From positions 248,001 through 312,000 of the forward strand of contig NZ_JAFCMM010000005.1 of the NCBI RefSeq assembly GCF_018131225.1: a stretch of 64,000 nucleotides of DNA, written 5' to 3'. Shown here one piece after another: positions 1 to 8,423 of the stretch; position 1 is the stretch's first letter; every line of letters starts with the position of its first letter. A program made the translations under genes and the position numbers. The DNA is from Bradyrhizobium sp. U87765 SZCCT0048 (GTDB taxonomy: Bacteria; Pseudomonadota; Alphaproteobacteria; Rhizobiales; Xanthobacteraceae). The notes beneath the pieces are model-generated. The model was not told where the DNA came from and made no database searches. It saw only the letters and a list, made by a program, of their open reading frames with translations.

Positions 1-194
1 TCGCCGTCGAGCACGCGGAACCGCTTGCGCCAGCTGCCGACATAGGTGGCATAGGCGGCGCCATGGGCGGTGCGGCTCGCGGCGGTGTGGTCGTGCCAAG
101 CCCAGCGCGCCGGCGTGTCGATCGACAGCCTGACCGCGCCGCACAAGCATTCGGCGATGGCGGCGGCAGGCGTCGCGAGGGGACGTCGGGGCAT
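1..194 (-). CDS. GFA-family protein, N-terminal part (runs off the window)
   Basis: Reading the minus strand from the ATG at 194 gives 64 residues open to the window edge; the C-terminus lies outside. The segment has the CLCGAV motif of the first zinc-binding cysteines in glutathione-dependent formaldehyde-activating (GFA/CENP-V) proteins. It is followed by the ARWAWHDH and GAAYATYVGSWRKRF stretches that I associate with alphaproteobacterial GFA proteins. These are small cytoplasmic zinc proteins, often of unknown substrate. Most of the domain cannot be inspected, so the assignment rests on the N-terminal motif only. It is divergent from the AraC gene that follows. Confidence 0.7.
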   Translation of the reverse strand, partial: MPRRPLATPAAAIAECLCGAVRLSIDTPARWAWHDHTAASRTAHGAAYATYVGSWRKRFRVLDG

Positions 195-346
195 GGGGCG
201 ACCGTGAGCGCTGGAGGGCGGGCCCGCTCAACCTAGCCGGGTGACAGCCGCGCCGGAAGCCTGCTGCGTCGCAGCATGGCGCTGTCTGTTGAAATCCGCC
301 AGCCGTTGCGCTTCACTCGCCGCCACCATTGCCCCGCGAGCGGTCC

Positions 347-1234
347 ATGCACGCGAAACCGGTTTTCGGCATCGAGGATACGCACCGTATCCTGCATCGG
401 TTCGACGCGGACATTCGCGGTTCGAGCGAGGGGCTCGGCTGGTCGTCGGCGTTCGCCTCGGTGCAGCGCGAACGTCCCTATGACGGCAAGCTGCATGCGC
501 TGTCCGACAGCCTGATGGTGCTGCATCGTGGCGGCCCCGTGGACATCACCTATACGGTCGAGGGCAGGTCGATCGTCCGTCACATCCCGCGCGGCGGGGT
601 GTTCTTCCTGCCGGCGGGGCAGGAGTGCGACGTGCTGCTGCACGATGCGCTGGAATCGACCCACATCTATCTGCGTTCAGACCTGTTCGCCGATCCCGAG
701 CTGCCACGCAGCCTGATCGGGGGGCTGGCGCCGATGCTCGGCGAGAAGGATGCCGTGCTGGAGCATCTTGCCGCGGCGGTCGGCGACACCATCACCGGCA
801 ACCTGCCGGGGTCGTCGCTGTTCGTCGATCCGATCGCGCGCGCCATCGCCAATCGTTTCATCGCCATCAACTATCACCAGCGTCCCGCCGGGACCGGCAA
901 GTCGCCGCAGACGCTCAGTGCGCGGCAGATGCAGCGCGTGCGCGACTACGTCGAGGCCAACCTCTCGGACGATATCCGCCTCGATGCGCTGGCCGGCCTG
1001 TGCGGCCGCAGCACCGAGTATTTCGTGCGGCTGTTCAAGGCGGCGACCGGCGTGTCGCCCTATCAGTACGTGCTCAACCTGCGCATCGAGCGCGCCAAGG
1101 CGCTGCTCGCCGATGAGCGGCACAGCATCGCCGACGTCGCGCTGCAGTGCGGTTTTTCCCATCAGGAACATCTCACCCGCATGTTCCGCCGTTTCACCGG
1201 CGTGACGCCGGGGCGCTACCGCCGTAGTCACTAG
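347..1234 (+). CDS. AraC-family transcriptional regulator
   Basis: A 295-residue protein. Residues ~1-170 resemble the cupin-like AraC-binding domain of XylS/FeaR-type regulators, and ~190-292 form the two-HTH AraC domain. The first helix-turn-helix is around LDALAGLCGRSTEYFVRLFK, the second around IADVALQCGFSHQEHLTRMF, and the end is the usual TPGRYRR. I chose ATG 347; a TTG at 329 in the same frame is possible. It lies directly upstream of, and in the same direction as, the maleylacetate reductase gene. Two direct repeats spaced 21 bp apart sit in the 152-bp gap between them, so it probably activates the hydroxyquinol operon. The inducer is unknown. Confidence 0.88.
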   Translation: MHAKPVFGIEDTHRILHRFDADIRGSSEGLGWSSAFASVQRERPYDGKLHALSDSLMVLHRGGPVDITYTVEGRSIVRHIPRGGVFFLPAGQECDVLLHDALESTHIYLRSDLFADPELPRSLIGGLAPMLGEKDAVLEHLAAAVGDTITGNLPGSSLFVDPIARAIANRFIAINYHQRPAGTGKSPQTLSARQMQRVRDYVEANLSDDIRLDALAGLCGRSTEYFVRLFKAATGVSPYQYVLNLRIERAKALLADERHSIADVALQCGFSHQEHLTRMFRRFTGVTPGRYRRSH

Positions 1235-1278
1235 CGGCCGTGATCCTGCCGCGGGGCGGCCCCGGCGATTTTCTCAAC

Positions 1279-1308
1279 TTCGTGCAGAATTCCTCCGGTT
1301 TCGTGCAG
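1279..1308 (+). promoter_or_regulatory. direct repeats TTCGTGCAG, 21 bp apart: probable AraC-family activator site
   Basis: TTCGTGCAG occurs at 1279-1287 and again at 1300-1308. The 21-bp start-to-start distance is two helical turns, the geometry of AraC half-sites (for example I1-I2 of araBAD). The repeats lie between the AraC gene and the first catabolic gene, about 80 bp upstream of its start. Confidence 0.6.
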
Positions 1309-1386
1309 GCCGCCGCTGGTCGCGGGCGGCTAGCCTTCTCCCCATAACGACAATCCGCCGGGCGACCGGCAGGGGAGACGACGCCG

Positions 1387-2535
1387 ATGACGATCGCGGA
1401 TCTGGCCGCCGCGCCTGCGCGCGCGGGCATTGTGGCCGCCGGGCTGGCCGCCCCACCGCCAGCGTTTTCCTACTGTTCGCAGCAGTACCGCGTGCTGTTC
1501 GGCTCCGGCACGACGGCGCGTCTCGGCGAGGAGGTCGATCGCCTCGGCATTCGCCGCGCGCTGGTCCTCACCACCCCGCAGCAGCAGGACGACGGCCGCC
1601 GTCTTGGCGCCACCCTCGGCGCGCGGCTCGCCGGGCAATTCTCCGGCGCGCGCATGCACACCCCGGTGGAAGTGACCGAAGCCGCGCTGCAGGTCGTCGA
1701 GGCGCAGGAGGTCGACGGCCTCGTCGCGCTCGGCGGCGGCTCGACCATCGGGCTCGGCAAGGCGCTGGCGCTGCGCACCGGGCTGCCGCATATCGCGGTC
1801 CCCACCACCTATGCCGGCTCGGAGATGACGCCGATCCTCGGCGAGACGCACCACGGCGTGAAGACCACCCGCAAGTCCCAGGACGTCATTCCCGACACCG
1901 TGATCTACGATGTCGACCTGACATTCGGCCTGCCGCCGCGCGTGTCGGCGGCCAGCGGCCTCAACGCCATCGCCCATGCGGTCGAGGCGCTCTATGCCGC
2001 CGATGCCAATCCGCTGACGTCGCTGATGGCGGAAGACGGTATCGCCGCGCTGGCGCGCGCGCTGCTGCGCATCATGGTCGATCCGGTCGATGCCGCCGCG
2101 CGCCACGACGCGCTCTATGGCGCCTGGCTGTGCGGCGCCTGCCTCGGCGCCGTCGGCATGGCGCTGCATCACAAGCTTTGCCATGTGCTCGGCGGCACGT
2201 TCGACCTGCCGCATGCCGAGACCCATGCGATCGTGTTGCCGCATGCCGCCGCCTACAATGCAGCTGCCGCGCCTGCCGCCATGGCGCGGGTCGCCCGCGC
2301 GCTTGGCGCCGCGGATGCGCCGCGCGGCCTGTTCGAACTCGCCCGTCGCCTCGGTCTGCCGACGGCGCTCGGCGCCATCGGCATGCCGGAAGACGGCATC
2401 GACCGCGCCGCCGGTCTTGCCGTGCAGAGTCCCTATCCCAACCCGCGGCCACTGGAGCGCGCCGCGCTGCGCGACCTGATCGCCGCCGCCTGGCGCGGCG
2501 ACGCTCCCGTCCCATTCGAGGAGATCCGCCGATGA
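1387..2535 (+). CDS. macA: maleylacetate reductase
   Basis: A 382-residue iron-alcohol-dehydrogenase-fold enzyme that reduces maleylacetate to 3-oxoadipate with NAD(P)H, the step after hydroxyquinol ring cleavage. Family landmarks are the N-terminal QQYRVLFGSG, the glycine-rich LGGGSTIGLGKALALRTGLP, the VPTTYAGSEMTPI loop, GLNAIAHAVEALYA, and the diagnostic HKLCHVLGGTFDLPHAETHA segment. Length matches the family (about 350-380). Its stop codon overlaps the next start (ATGA at 2532-2535), so it is translationally coupled to the dioxygenase that makes its substrate. First gene of the operon after the AraC direct repeats. Confidence 0.95.
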   Translation: MTIADLAAAPARAGIVAAGLAAPPPAFSYCSQQYRVLFGSGTTARLGEEVDRLGIRRALVLTTPQQQDDGRRLGATLGARLAGQFSGARMHTPVEVTEAALQVVEAQEVDGLVALGGGSTIGLGKALALRTGLPHIAVPTTYAGSEMTPILGETHHGVKTTRKSQDVIPDTVIYDVDLTFGLPPRVSAASGLNAIAHAVEALYAADANPLTSLMAEDGIAALARALLRIMVDPVDAAARHDALYGAWLCGACLGAVGMALHHKLCHVLGGTFDLPHAETHAIVLPHAAAYNAAAAPAAMARVARALGAADAPRGLFELARRLGLPTALGAIGMPEDGIDRAAGLAVQSPYPNPRPLERAALRDLIAAAWRGDAPVPFEEIRR

Positions 2536-3434
2536 CGACCTTCGACGATCACGCTCTCTCCGCCGAGGTGCTGCAGGCCTTCGCCGCCACGCCCAACCCG
2601 CGGCTCAAATACCTGCTGCAGGAGACCATTACCGCGCTGCACGATCTCGTGCGCCGCACCGGCCTGACCTTCGGGGAATGGAACGAGGCGATCGATTTCC
2701 TCACCCGCACCGGGCAGACGTGCACGCCGCTGCGCCAGGAATTCATCCTGCTGTCCGACGTGCTCGGCGTGTCGATGCTGGTCGACGCGGTCAACCATCG
2801 CGAGCGCGAGGGCGCGACCGAGACCACGGTGCTCGGCCCGTTCTATGTCGGCGATCATCGCCAGACGCCCCATGGCAGCGATATTTCAAAGGGCATCGAC
2901 GGCGCTCCGATGGTCGTCGAGAGCCGCGTCACCGATCTCACCGGCAAGCCGATCGCCGGCGCCGAGGTCGATGTCTGGCACGCCGACGACGACGGCTTCT
3001 ACGACTCGCAGAAGCCGGAATACGCCACCGCGGGACCGTCGCTGCGGGCGCGCTTCGTCACCGATGACGACGGCCGGTTCTCGTTCCGCACCATCCTGCC
3101 GTGCAGCTATCCGATCCCGACCGACGGCCCGGTCGGCGATCTCATCCGCGCCAGCGCGCGCCATCCGATGCGGCCGGCGCATGTCCACTTCCTGGTCAAG
3201 GCCGCCGGTTTCGAGCCGCTGATCACCCACGTCTTCCTCGAAGGTGACGAGTATCTGCGCTCCGACGCGGTGTTCGGCGTCAAGGACGAGTTGGTGGCGA
3301 AGGTCGAGACCCACGATGCGCCGATACTGCCGAACGGCGAGCGGGTCGAAGGCCCCTGGCACCGCATGACCTATCACTTCCAGATGAAGCCGGGCAGCGG
3401 GGCGGTGCCAAAGCCGCTGATGGCGGCGGAATGA
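2532..3434 (+). CDS. hydroxyquinol 1,2-dioxygenase (intradiol, Fe(III))
   Basis: A 300-residue intradiol ring-cleavage dioxygenase converting hydroxyquinol (1,2,4-trihydroxybenzene) to maleylacetate. The N-terminal ~110 residues form the helical dimerisation domain of catechol/hydroxyquinol dioxygenases. The catalytic barrel shows the four ligands: Tyr in GFYDSQ, Tyr in CSYPIPTDGP, and two His in PAHVHF. I prefer hydroxyquinol over catechol as substrate because of the adjacent maleylacetate reductase, which only makes sense after hydroxyquinol (or chlorocatechol) cleavage, and no cycloisomerase is present. ATG 2532 overlaps the upstream stop; longer upstream extensions in this frame are shadow sequence. 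Confidence 0.94.
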   Translation: MTTFDDHALSAEVLQAFAATPNPRLKYLLQETITALHDLVRRTGLTFGEWNEAIDFLTRTGQTCTPLRQEFILLSDVLGVSMLVDAVNHREREGATETTVLGPFYVGDHRQTPHGSDISKGIDGAPMVVESRVTDLTGKPIAGAEVDVWHADDDGFYDSQKPEYATAGPSLRARFVTDDDGRFSFRTILPCSYPIPTDGPVGDLIRASARHPMRPAHVHFLVKAAGFEPLITHVFLEGDEYLRSDAVFGVKDELVAKVETHDAPILPNGERVEGPWHRMTYHFQMKPGSGAVPKPLMAAE

Positions 3435-3478
3435 GCGCGGACGACGACACGACACACAACAACAACCGGAGAGAGGGA

Positions 3479-5281
3479 ATGACCAAGGCAGGACAGCCGA
3501 TCGTCGAGACCGACGTGCTGGTGGTGGGCAGCGGCCCCGCCGGCGCCACCGCCGCCGCGCTGCTCGGCACCTATGGCGTCAGGCATATGCTGGTGACGAA
3601 ATACGGTTGGCTTGCCGATACGCCGCGCGCCCACATCACCAACCAGCGCGCCATGGAGGTGCTGCGCGACCTCGGCCTCGAGGACCGCGCCAAGGTCTAC
3701 GCCACGCCGCAGCATCTGATGGCCAACAACGTGTTCTGCGAAAGCCTCGCCGGCGAGGAGCTTGGACGGCTGTATTCCTGGGGCAACCATCCCGCGCGCA
3801 AGGCGGACTACGACCTCGCCAGTCCGACCAGCCATTGCGACCTGCCGCAGAACTTCCTCGAGCCGATCCTGATCGAGGCCGCCGGCCAGCGCGGCACTTC
3901 GTTGCGCTTCAACACCGAGTTCATCGACCTCGTGCAGGATGCCGACGGCGTCACCGCGACGGTCAGGGACCGCCTGAGCGGCGAGACCTCGCAGATCCGC
4001 GCCAAATACCTGATCGGCGCCGACGGTGGCCGCAGCCGCGTCGCCGAGGTAATCGGCCTGCCGATGGAAGGCCAGATGGGCCGCGCCGGCAGCATGAACA
4101 TCGTGGCGAACGTGGATCTGACCAAATACGTCGCCCACCGCCCGAGCGTGCTGTACTGGGTGCTGCAGCCCGGCGCGCAGATCGGCGGCATCGGCGCCGG
4201 CGTCATCCGCATGGTGCGGCCGTGGAACGAGTGGCTGTTCATCTGGGGCTACGACATCTCGCAGGGCGAGCGGCGGCTGAGCGACGACGAGGCGGTGTCG
4301 ATCGTGCGCAATCTCGTCGGCGACGACAGCCTCGACGTCACGATCCGCTCGACCTCGACCTGGACGGTCAACGAGATGTACGCCGGGCACTATGCCGTCG
4401 GCCGTGTGTTCTGCATGGGTGATGCGGTACACCGCCATCCGCCGAGCAATGGCCTGGGCTCCAACACCTCGATCCAGGACGCCTATAACCTCAGCTGGAA
4501 ACTCAAGCTTGTGCTGGAGGGCAAGGCCGCGCCGTCGCTGCTCGACAGCTACAGCGCCGAACGCCAGCCGGTGGGCGCGCAGATTGTCAAGCGCGCCAAC
4601 AAGAGCATTGGCGAGTTCGAGCCGATCTTCGATGCTGTCGGCCTGCTGTCGTCGAGCGATCCCGCACAGGCGCGGCGCAACATGGACGCGCGCAAGGCCA
4701 ACACGGCCGATGCGCGCGAGCGCCGCCGCCGCTTCTATGACGCCGTGGCGCACAAGAGCTACGAGTTCAACTGCCACGGTGTCGAGATGAACCAGCGCTA
4801 TGCCTCGGCCGCCGTGGTGCCGGACGGCACGCCGGCGCCGGCCTTCGCGCGCGACGCCGAGCTCTACTATCAGGCGACGACCTGGCCGGGCGCCCATCTG
4901 CCGCATGTCTGGGTCGAGCATCAGGCCCAGCGCAAGTCGACGCTGGATCTCGCCGGCCGCGGGCGCTTCACGCTGTTCACCGGCATCGGCGGCGACGGCT
5001 GGCGCCATGCCGCCGCGGCGGTCGAGGCGGCCTATGGCGTGCCGGTCGAGGTCGTGACCATCGGGCCCGCCGGCTGCGACGCGCTCGACATCTATGCCGA
5101 CTGGTTCCGCCAGAGCGAGGTCGACGAGGACGGCTGCGTGCTGGTGCGCCCGGACATGTACGTCGCCTGGCGCGCGAAGACGGCGCAGGTCGATGCGTCC
5201 ACGAAGCTCGTCGAGGTATTCGGCACGATCCTGGGCCGTGGCGCCGAAGGGCGGCAACCGAAGGCGTCGGCGGCGGCATGA
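3479..5281 (+). CDS. FAD-dependent aromatic hydroxylase (phenol/resorcinol hydroxylase type)
   Basis: A 600-residue single-component flavoprotein monooxygenase of the TfdB/PheA/MhpA class. It has an N-terminal FAD fold (VGSGPAGATAAALLG), an NAD(P)H/FAD contact motif (GADGGRSRVAE, ~residue 180), the second FAD motif GDAVHRHPPSNGLGSN (~315) and a C-terminal thioredoxin-like domain. I chose ATG 3479 because a strong purine-rich Shine-Dalgarno (GGAGAGAGGG) precedes it; ATG 3431, overlapping the dioxygenase stop, is an in-frame alternative. In this operon it most plausibly hydroxylates resorcinol or a similar phenol to hydroxyquinol. The exact substrate is inferred from context. Confidence 0.88.
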   Translation: MTKAGQPIVETDVLVVGSGPAGATAAALLGTYGVRHMLVTKYGWLADTPRAHITNQRAMEVLRDLGLEDRAKVYATPQHLMANNVFCESLAGEELGRLYSWGNHPARKADYDLASPTSHCDLPQNFLEPILIEAAGQRGTSLRFNTEFIDLVQDADGVTATVRDRLSGETSQIRAKYLIGADGGRSRVAEVIGLPMEGQMGRAGSMNIVANVDLTKYVAHRPSVLYWVLQPGAQIGGIGAGVIRMVRPWNEWLFIWGYDISQGERRLSDDEAVSIVRNLVGDDSLDVTIRSTSTWTVNEMYAGHYAVGRVFCMGDAVHRHPPSNGLGSNTSIQDAYNLSWKLKLVLEGKAAPSLLDSYSAERQPVGAQIVKRANKSIGEFEPIFDAVGLLSSSDPAQARRNMDARKANTADARERRRRFYDAVAHKSYEFNCHGVEMNQRYASAAVVPDGTPAPAFARDAELYYQATTWPGAHLPHVWVEHQAQRKSTLDLAGRGRFTLFTGIGGDGWRHAAAAVEAAYGVPVEVVTIGPAGCDALDIYADWFRQSEVDEDGCVLVRPDMYVAWRAKTAQVDASTKLVEVFGTILGRGAEGRQPKASAAA

Positions 5282-5298
5282 GATGATCGGCCGCCCGC

Positions 5299-5389
5299 TC
5301 ATCCTCGTCTCGAAGGATGAGGGCACTGGCGGTGCGGCATCGGCCTCATGGTTCGAGACGGCGCTACGCGCTTCCTCACCATGAGGAGC
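5299..5389. repeat. palindromic intergenic repeat, family A
   Basis: Contains TCGTCTCGAAGGATGAGG followed by CTCATGGTTCGAGACG and CCTCACCATGAGGAG. The same blocks recur near 11.4, 42.6, 46.4 and 57.1 kb. It lies between the hydroxylase and the substrate-binding-protein gene. Confidence 0.7.
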
Positions 5390-5477
5390 AATGCAGCGTG
5401 CGAGGCCGACCGGGACGAGAGAATTTGAGCAAGCAACGCGGCCGGCAATGCATCGGCTGCAACACATGGAGGGAACG

Positions 5478-6806
5478 ATGGACCACAAGCTGACGACAGC
5501 GACGCCATGGCGGATCGACCGCCGCCGTCTGCTGCAGGGGATCGCCGGCGGCATCGCCGCGGGCGCGACGACGTTCGCAAGCCCGGCGGTGCGCGCCGCC
5601 GCCAAGCCGATCCGCATCGGCTACGTGTCGCCGAAGAGCGGCCCGCTCGCCGCCTTCGCGGAGGCCGACGATTTCGTACTCGGCGAATTCCGGAAAGTGG
5701 TGAAGGACGGCCTCAAGCTCGGCGGCCAGACCGTGCCGGTCGAGGTCGTCACCAAGGACAGCCAGTCCAACCCCAACCGGGCGGCGGAGGTCGCCAAGGA
5801 ACTGATCACCCGCGACAACGTCGCAATGATCGTGGTCGGCGCGACGCCGGAGACCAACAATCCGGTCGCCACCCAGTGCGAGCTGGAGCAGGTGCCGTGC
5901 CTGTCCAGCGTCGCGCCGTGGCAGACCAACTTCATCGGCCGCCAGGCCAATCCGGCCGACCCGAAGAGCTGGAAGCCGTTCGGCTACACCTTCCATTACT
6001 TCTGGGGGCTGGAAGACGTCATCGCGGTGTTCACGGGGATGTGGAGCCAGGTCGCGACCAACAAGTCGGTCGGCGCGCTGTTCCCTAACGACGCCGACGG
6101 CAATGCCTGGGGCGACGGCGCCATCGGCTTTCCACCGGTGCTGGCCAAGGGCGGCTACAAGCTGACCGATCCCGGCCGCTTCCAGAATCTCACGGACGAC
6201 TTCAGCTCGCAGATCGCCGCCTTCCGCGGCGCCGATGCGGAGATCGTCACCGGCGTCATCATCCCGCCGGACTTCACCACGTTCTGGAATCAGGCGCGCC
6301 AGAAAGGCTACAAGCCGAAGGTGGTGTCGGTCGCCAAGGCGCTGCTGTTCCCGACCACGGTGCAGGCGCTGGGCAAGGGTGGCAACAACATCTCGACCGA
6401 GGTGTGGTGGACGCCGAGCCATCCCTACAAGTCGAGTCTGACAGGCATCAGCGCCGCTGAACTCGCCAGGGGATACGAGCAGGCCTCCGGCAAGCAGTGG
6501 ACGCAGCCGATCGGTTTCGTGCATTCGCTGTTCGAGGTCGCGGTCGATGCGCTCAAGCGCGCGGCCGATCCGAACGACGGCGCGGCGCTGGCGAAGGCGA
6601 TCGGCGCGACCAGGCTCGACACCATTGTGGGCCCGGTGGCGTTCGGCTCCGACAAGGTGCCGCCATTCGCCGCGAAGAACATCGCCAAGACGCCGCTGGT
6701 CGGCGGCCAGTGGCGTCTCAACGGCGACAGGTACGACATGGTCATCACCGAAAACCGCACGGCGTCGCAAATCCCGCTCGGCGGCGAGATGCAGGCGCTG
6801 AGCTGA
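5478..6806 (+). CDS. ABC transporter substrate-binding protein (Liv-type, Tat-exported)
   Basis: A 442-residue periplasmic binding protein of the branched-chain amino acid/aromatic class (peripla_BP_6). The N-terminus has a twin-arginine signal (DRRRLLQGIAGG, hydrophobic stretch, cleavage near VRAAA). The mature part starts with KPIRIGYVSPKSGPLAAFAE, the usual opening of these proteins. ATG 5478 follows GGAGGG at the right distance; ATG 5466 is upstream in frame. It is followed by two ATPase and two permease genes. In the hydroxyquinol operon it probably captures a phenolic acid rather than an amino acid. Confidence 0.9.
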   Translation: MDHKLTTATPWRIDRRRLLQGIAGGIAAGATTFASPAVRAAAKPIRIGYVSPKSGPLAAFAEADDFVLGEFRKVVKDGLKLGGQTVPVEVVTKDSQSNPNRAAEVAKELITRDNVAMIVVGATPETNNPVATQCELEQVPCLSSVAPWQTNFIGRQANPADPKSWKPFGYTFHYFWGLEDVIAVFTGMWSQVATNKSVGALFPNDADGNAWGDGAIGFPPVLAKGGYKLTDPGRFQNLTDDFSSQIAAFRGADAEIVTGVIIPPDFTTFWNQARQKGYKPKVVSVAKALLFPTTVQALGKGGNNISTEVWWTPSHPYKSSLTGISAAELARGYEQASGKQWTQPIGFVHSLFEVAVDALKRAADPNDGAALAKAIGATRLDTIVGPVAFGSDKVPPFAAKNIAKTPLVGGQWRLNGDRYDMVITENRTASQIPLGGEMQALS

Positions 6807-6852
6807 TGGTCGCGGGGACCAACGTAGGAGGCGATGCGCGTCCTCATTTTCT

Positions 6853-6947
6853 GCGTCATTGCCGGGCTTGACCCGGCAATCCATCTGACGCGCGGCTCTT
6901 GGCCGGGCCGCAAAGATGGATACGCGGGTCAAGCCCGCGTATGACGC
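6853..6947. repeat. palindromic intergenic repeat, family B
   Basis: Starts GCGTCATTGCCGGGCTTGAC and ends CAAGCCCGCGTATGACGC, forming two GC-rich hairpins. Related copies lie near 17.6, 27.4, 27.7 and 57.3 kb. It fills most of the 195-bp gap between the binding-protein gene and the ATPase genes, so it would sit inside the operon mRNA. Confidence 0.75.
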
Positions 6948-7001
6948 TGAGACTGTCGATGGGCTTGATATCTCATTCGTGCTGAACGACGGACCATCTT
7001 C

Positions 7002-7715
7002 ATGCTTCAACTCCACAGCGTCTCCAAACGCTTCGGCGCCATCGTGGTCGCCGACGGCATCGACCTCGCACTGGCGCCGGGCGAGGCGCTCGGCGTCATC
7101 GGGCCGAATGGCGCGGGCAAGTCGACGCTGTTCAACCTGATCACTGGCATGCTGCGGCCGGATGCCGGTCGCGTCATGCTCGATGGCGCCGATATCACGG
7201 CGCTGCCGCCGGAGGCGCGCTGCCGCGCCGGCATCGGTCGCTCGTTCCAGATCCCGCAGCCGTTCGATCATCTCTCGGTCTACGAGAACCTCGCGGTCGC
7301 GGCGCTGTTCGGCGGCAACCTATCGGAAGCCGAGGCGGTGCAGCACTGCGGAACGACGCTCGCGCTCACCGGGCTCGAAGGCCGGGCCAACCGTCTCGCC
7401 GGCAGTTTGCCGCTGCTCGACCGCAAGCGGCTGGAGCTGGCGCGGGCGCTGGCGACGCGGCCGCGCCTGCTGCTGCTCGACGAGATCGCCGGCGGCCTCA
7501 CCGAAGGCGAGTGCCGCGAGCTCGTCGCTACCATCCGCGGCATCCATGCGCAGGGCGTCGGCATCGTCTGGATCGAACATGTCGTGCATGCGCTACTCGC
7601 CGTGGTCGGCCGCTTGATGGTGCTCGACTTCGGCCGGGTGGTGGCGGAGGGCGATCCGGCGACGGTGATGCGCTCGCGCGAGGTGCAGACCATCTACATG
7701 GGCGTGCCGGCATGA
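7002..7715 (+). CDS. Liv-type ABC transporter ATP-binding protein (LivG-like) with degenerate signature
   Basis: A 237-residue ATPase with Walker A GPNGAGKST (~residue 37), a Q-loop in GIGRSFQIPQPF and Walker B LLLLDEIAGGLTEGE. The signature position reads SLPLLDRKRLELARALA instead of LSGGQ or the LPYGxQRR form usual in LivG, so the composite ATP site using this motif may be weak. The BCA_ABC C-terminal segment (VVAEGDPATVMRSREVQTIYMG) marks it as a Liv-family ATPase. Its stop overlaps the start of the second ATPase gene. Coupled to ATP-driven import by the neighbouring permeases. Confidence 0.88.
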   Translation: MLQLHSVSKRFGAIVVADGIDLALAPGEALGVIGPNGAGKSTLFNLITGMLRPDAGRVMLDGADITALPPEARCRAGIGRSFQIPQPFDHLSVYENLAVAALFGGNLSEAEAVQHCGTTLALTGLEGRANRLAGSLPLLDRKRLELARALATRPRLLLLDEIAGGLTEGECRELVATIRGIHAQGVGIVWIEHVVHALLAVVGRLMVLDFGRVVAEGDPATVMRSREVQTIYMGVPA

Positions 7716-8416
7716 CCGCGTTGCTCAGCGCCAGTGCGCTCGATGCCTTCTACGGCGACTTCCAGGCGCTGTTCGGCATCGACTTCGAGCTCAAGGCGGG
7801 CGAGGCAGTGGCGGTGATCGGCGCCAACGGCGCCGGCAAGTCGACGCTGCTGAAGTCGCTCGCCGGCCTCGTGCGCAACCACGCCAACGCCATCCGCCTC
7901 GGCGGGCGACCGATCGGCGACGCGCCGGCGGCGCGTGTCGTCCGGCTCGGCCTCGCCCTCGTGCCCGAGGGGCGGCAGCTGTTTCCCTCGCTGTCGGTGG
8001 AGGAAAATCTTTTGATCGGCGCCTATGGCGGCGAACGCACCGCGCCATGGGATCTCGCCGCGGTCTACCGCATGTTTCCGGTGCTGCACGAGCGGCGGCG
8101 CGGCGCGGTCACCGTGCTGTCCGGCGGCCAGCAGCAGATGGTGGCGATCGGCCGCGCGCTGATGTCGAATCCGACGGTGCTGTTGTGCGACGAGATCAGC
8201 CTGGGGCTGGCGCCGATCGTGGTCGAGGACATCTACCGCATGTTGCCGCAGATCCGGGACAACGGCACCGCGGTGGTCGTGGTCGAGCAAGACATCGCCC
8301 GCGCGCTGCGCGCCACCGACCGCTTCTACTGCCTGCAGGAGGGGCGGGTGACGCTGCAGGGTGCCAGCCATGGCGTCGATCGCGACGCCATCCACGCCGC
8401 CTATTTCGGAACATGA
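7712..8416 (+). CDS. Liv-type ABC transporter ATP-binding protein (LivF-like)
   Basis: A 234-residue ATPase with Walker A GANGAGKST, a canonical signature VLSGGQQQMVAIGRAL, Walker B VLLCDEISLGLAP and the switch His replaced by the VEQD form usual in LivF. LPEGRQLFPSLSVEENL-type text is present (VPEGRQLFPSLSVEENL). ATG 7712 overlaps the upstream TGA (ATGA), so the two ATPases are translationally coupled and should pair as a heterodimer on the cytoplasmic side of the importer. Confidence 0.92.
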   Translation: MTALLSASALDAFYGDFQALFGIDFELKAGEAVAVIGANGAGKSTLLKSLAGLVRNHANAIRLGGRPIGDAPAARVVRLGLALVPEGRQLFPSLSVEENLLIGAYGGERTAPWDLAAVYRMFPVLHERRRGAVTVLSGGQQQMVAIGRALMSNPTVLLCDEISLGLAPIVVEDIYRMLPQIRDNGTAVVVVEQDIARALRATDRFYCLQEGRVTLQGASHGVDRDAIHAAYFGT

Positions 8417-8423
8417 GGGCGTC

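Noticed and set aside
3374..5617. 747-codon open frame on the minus strand opposite the FAD hydroxylase
   Set aside because: Low-complexity Arg/Ala/Asp/His composition typical of the shadow frame of a GC-rich gene; the plus strand encodes a complete flavoprotein with all motifs.
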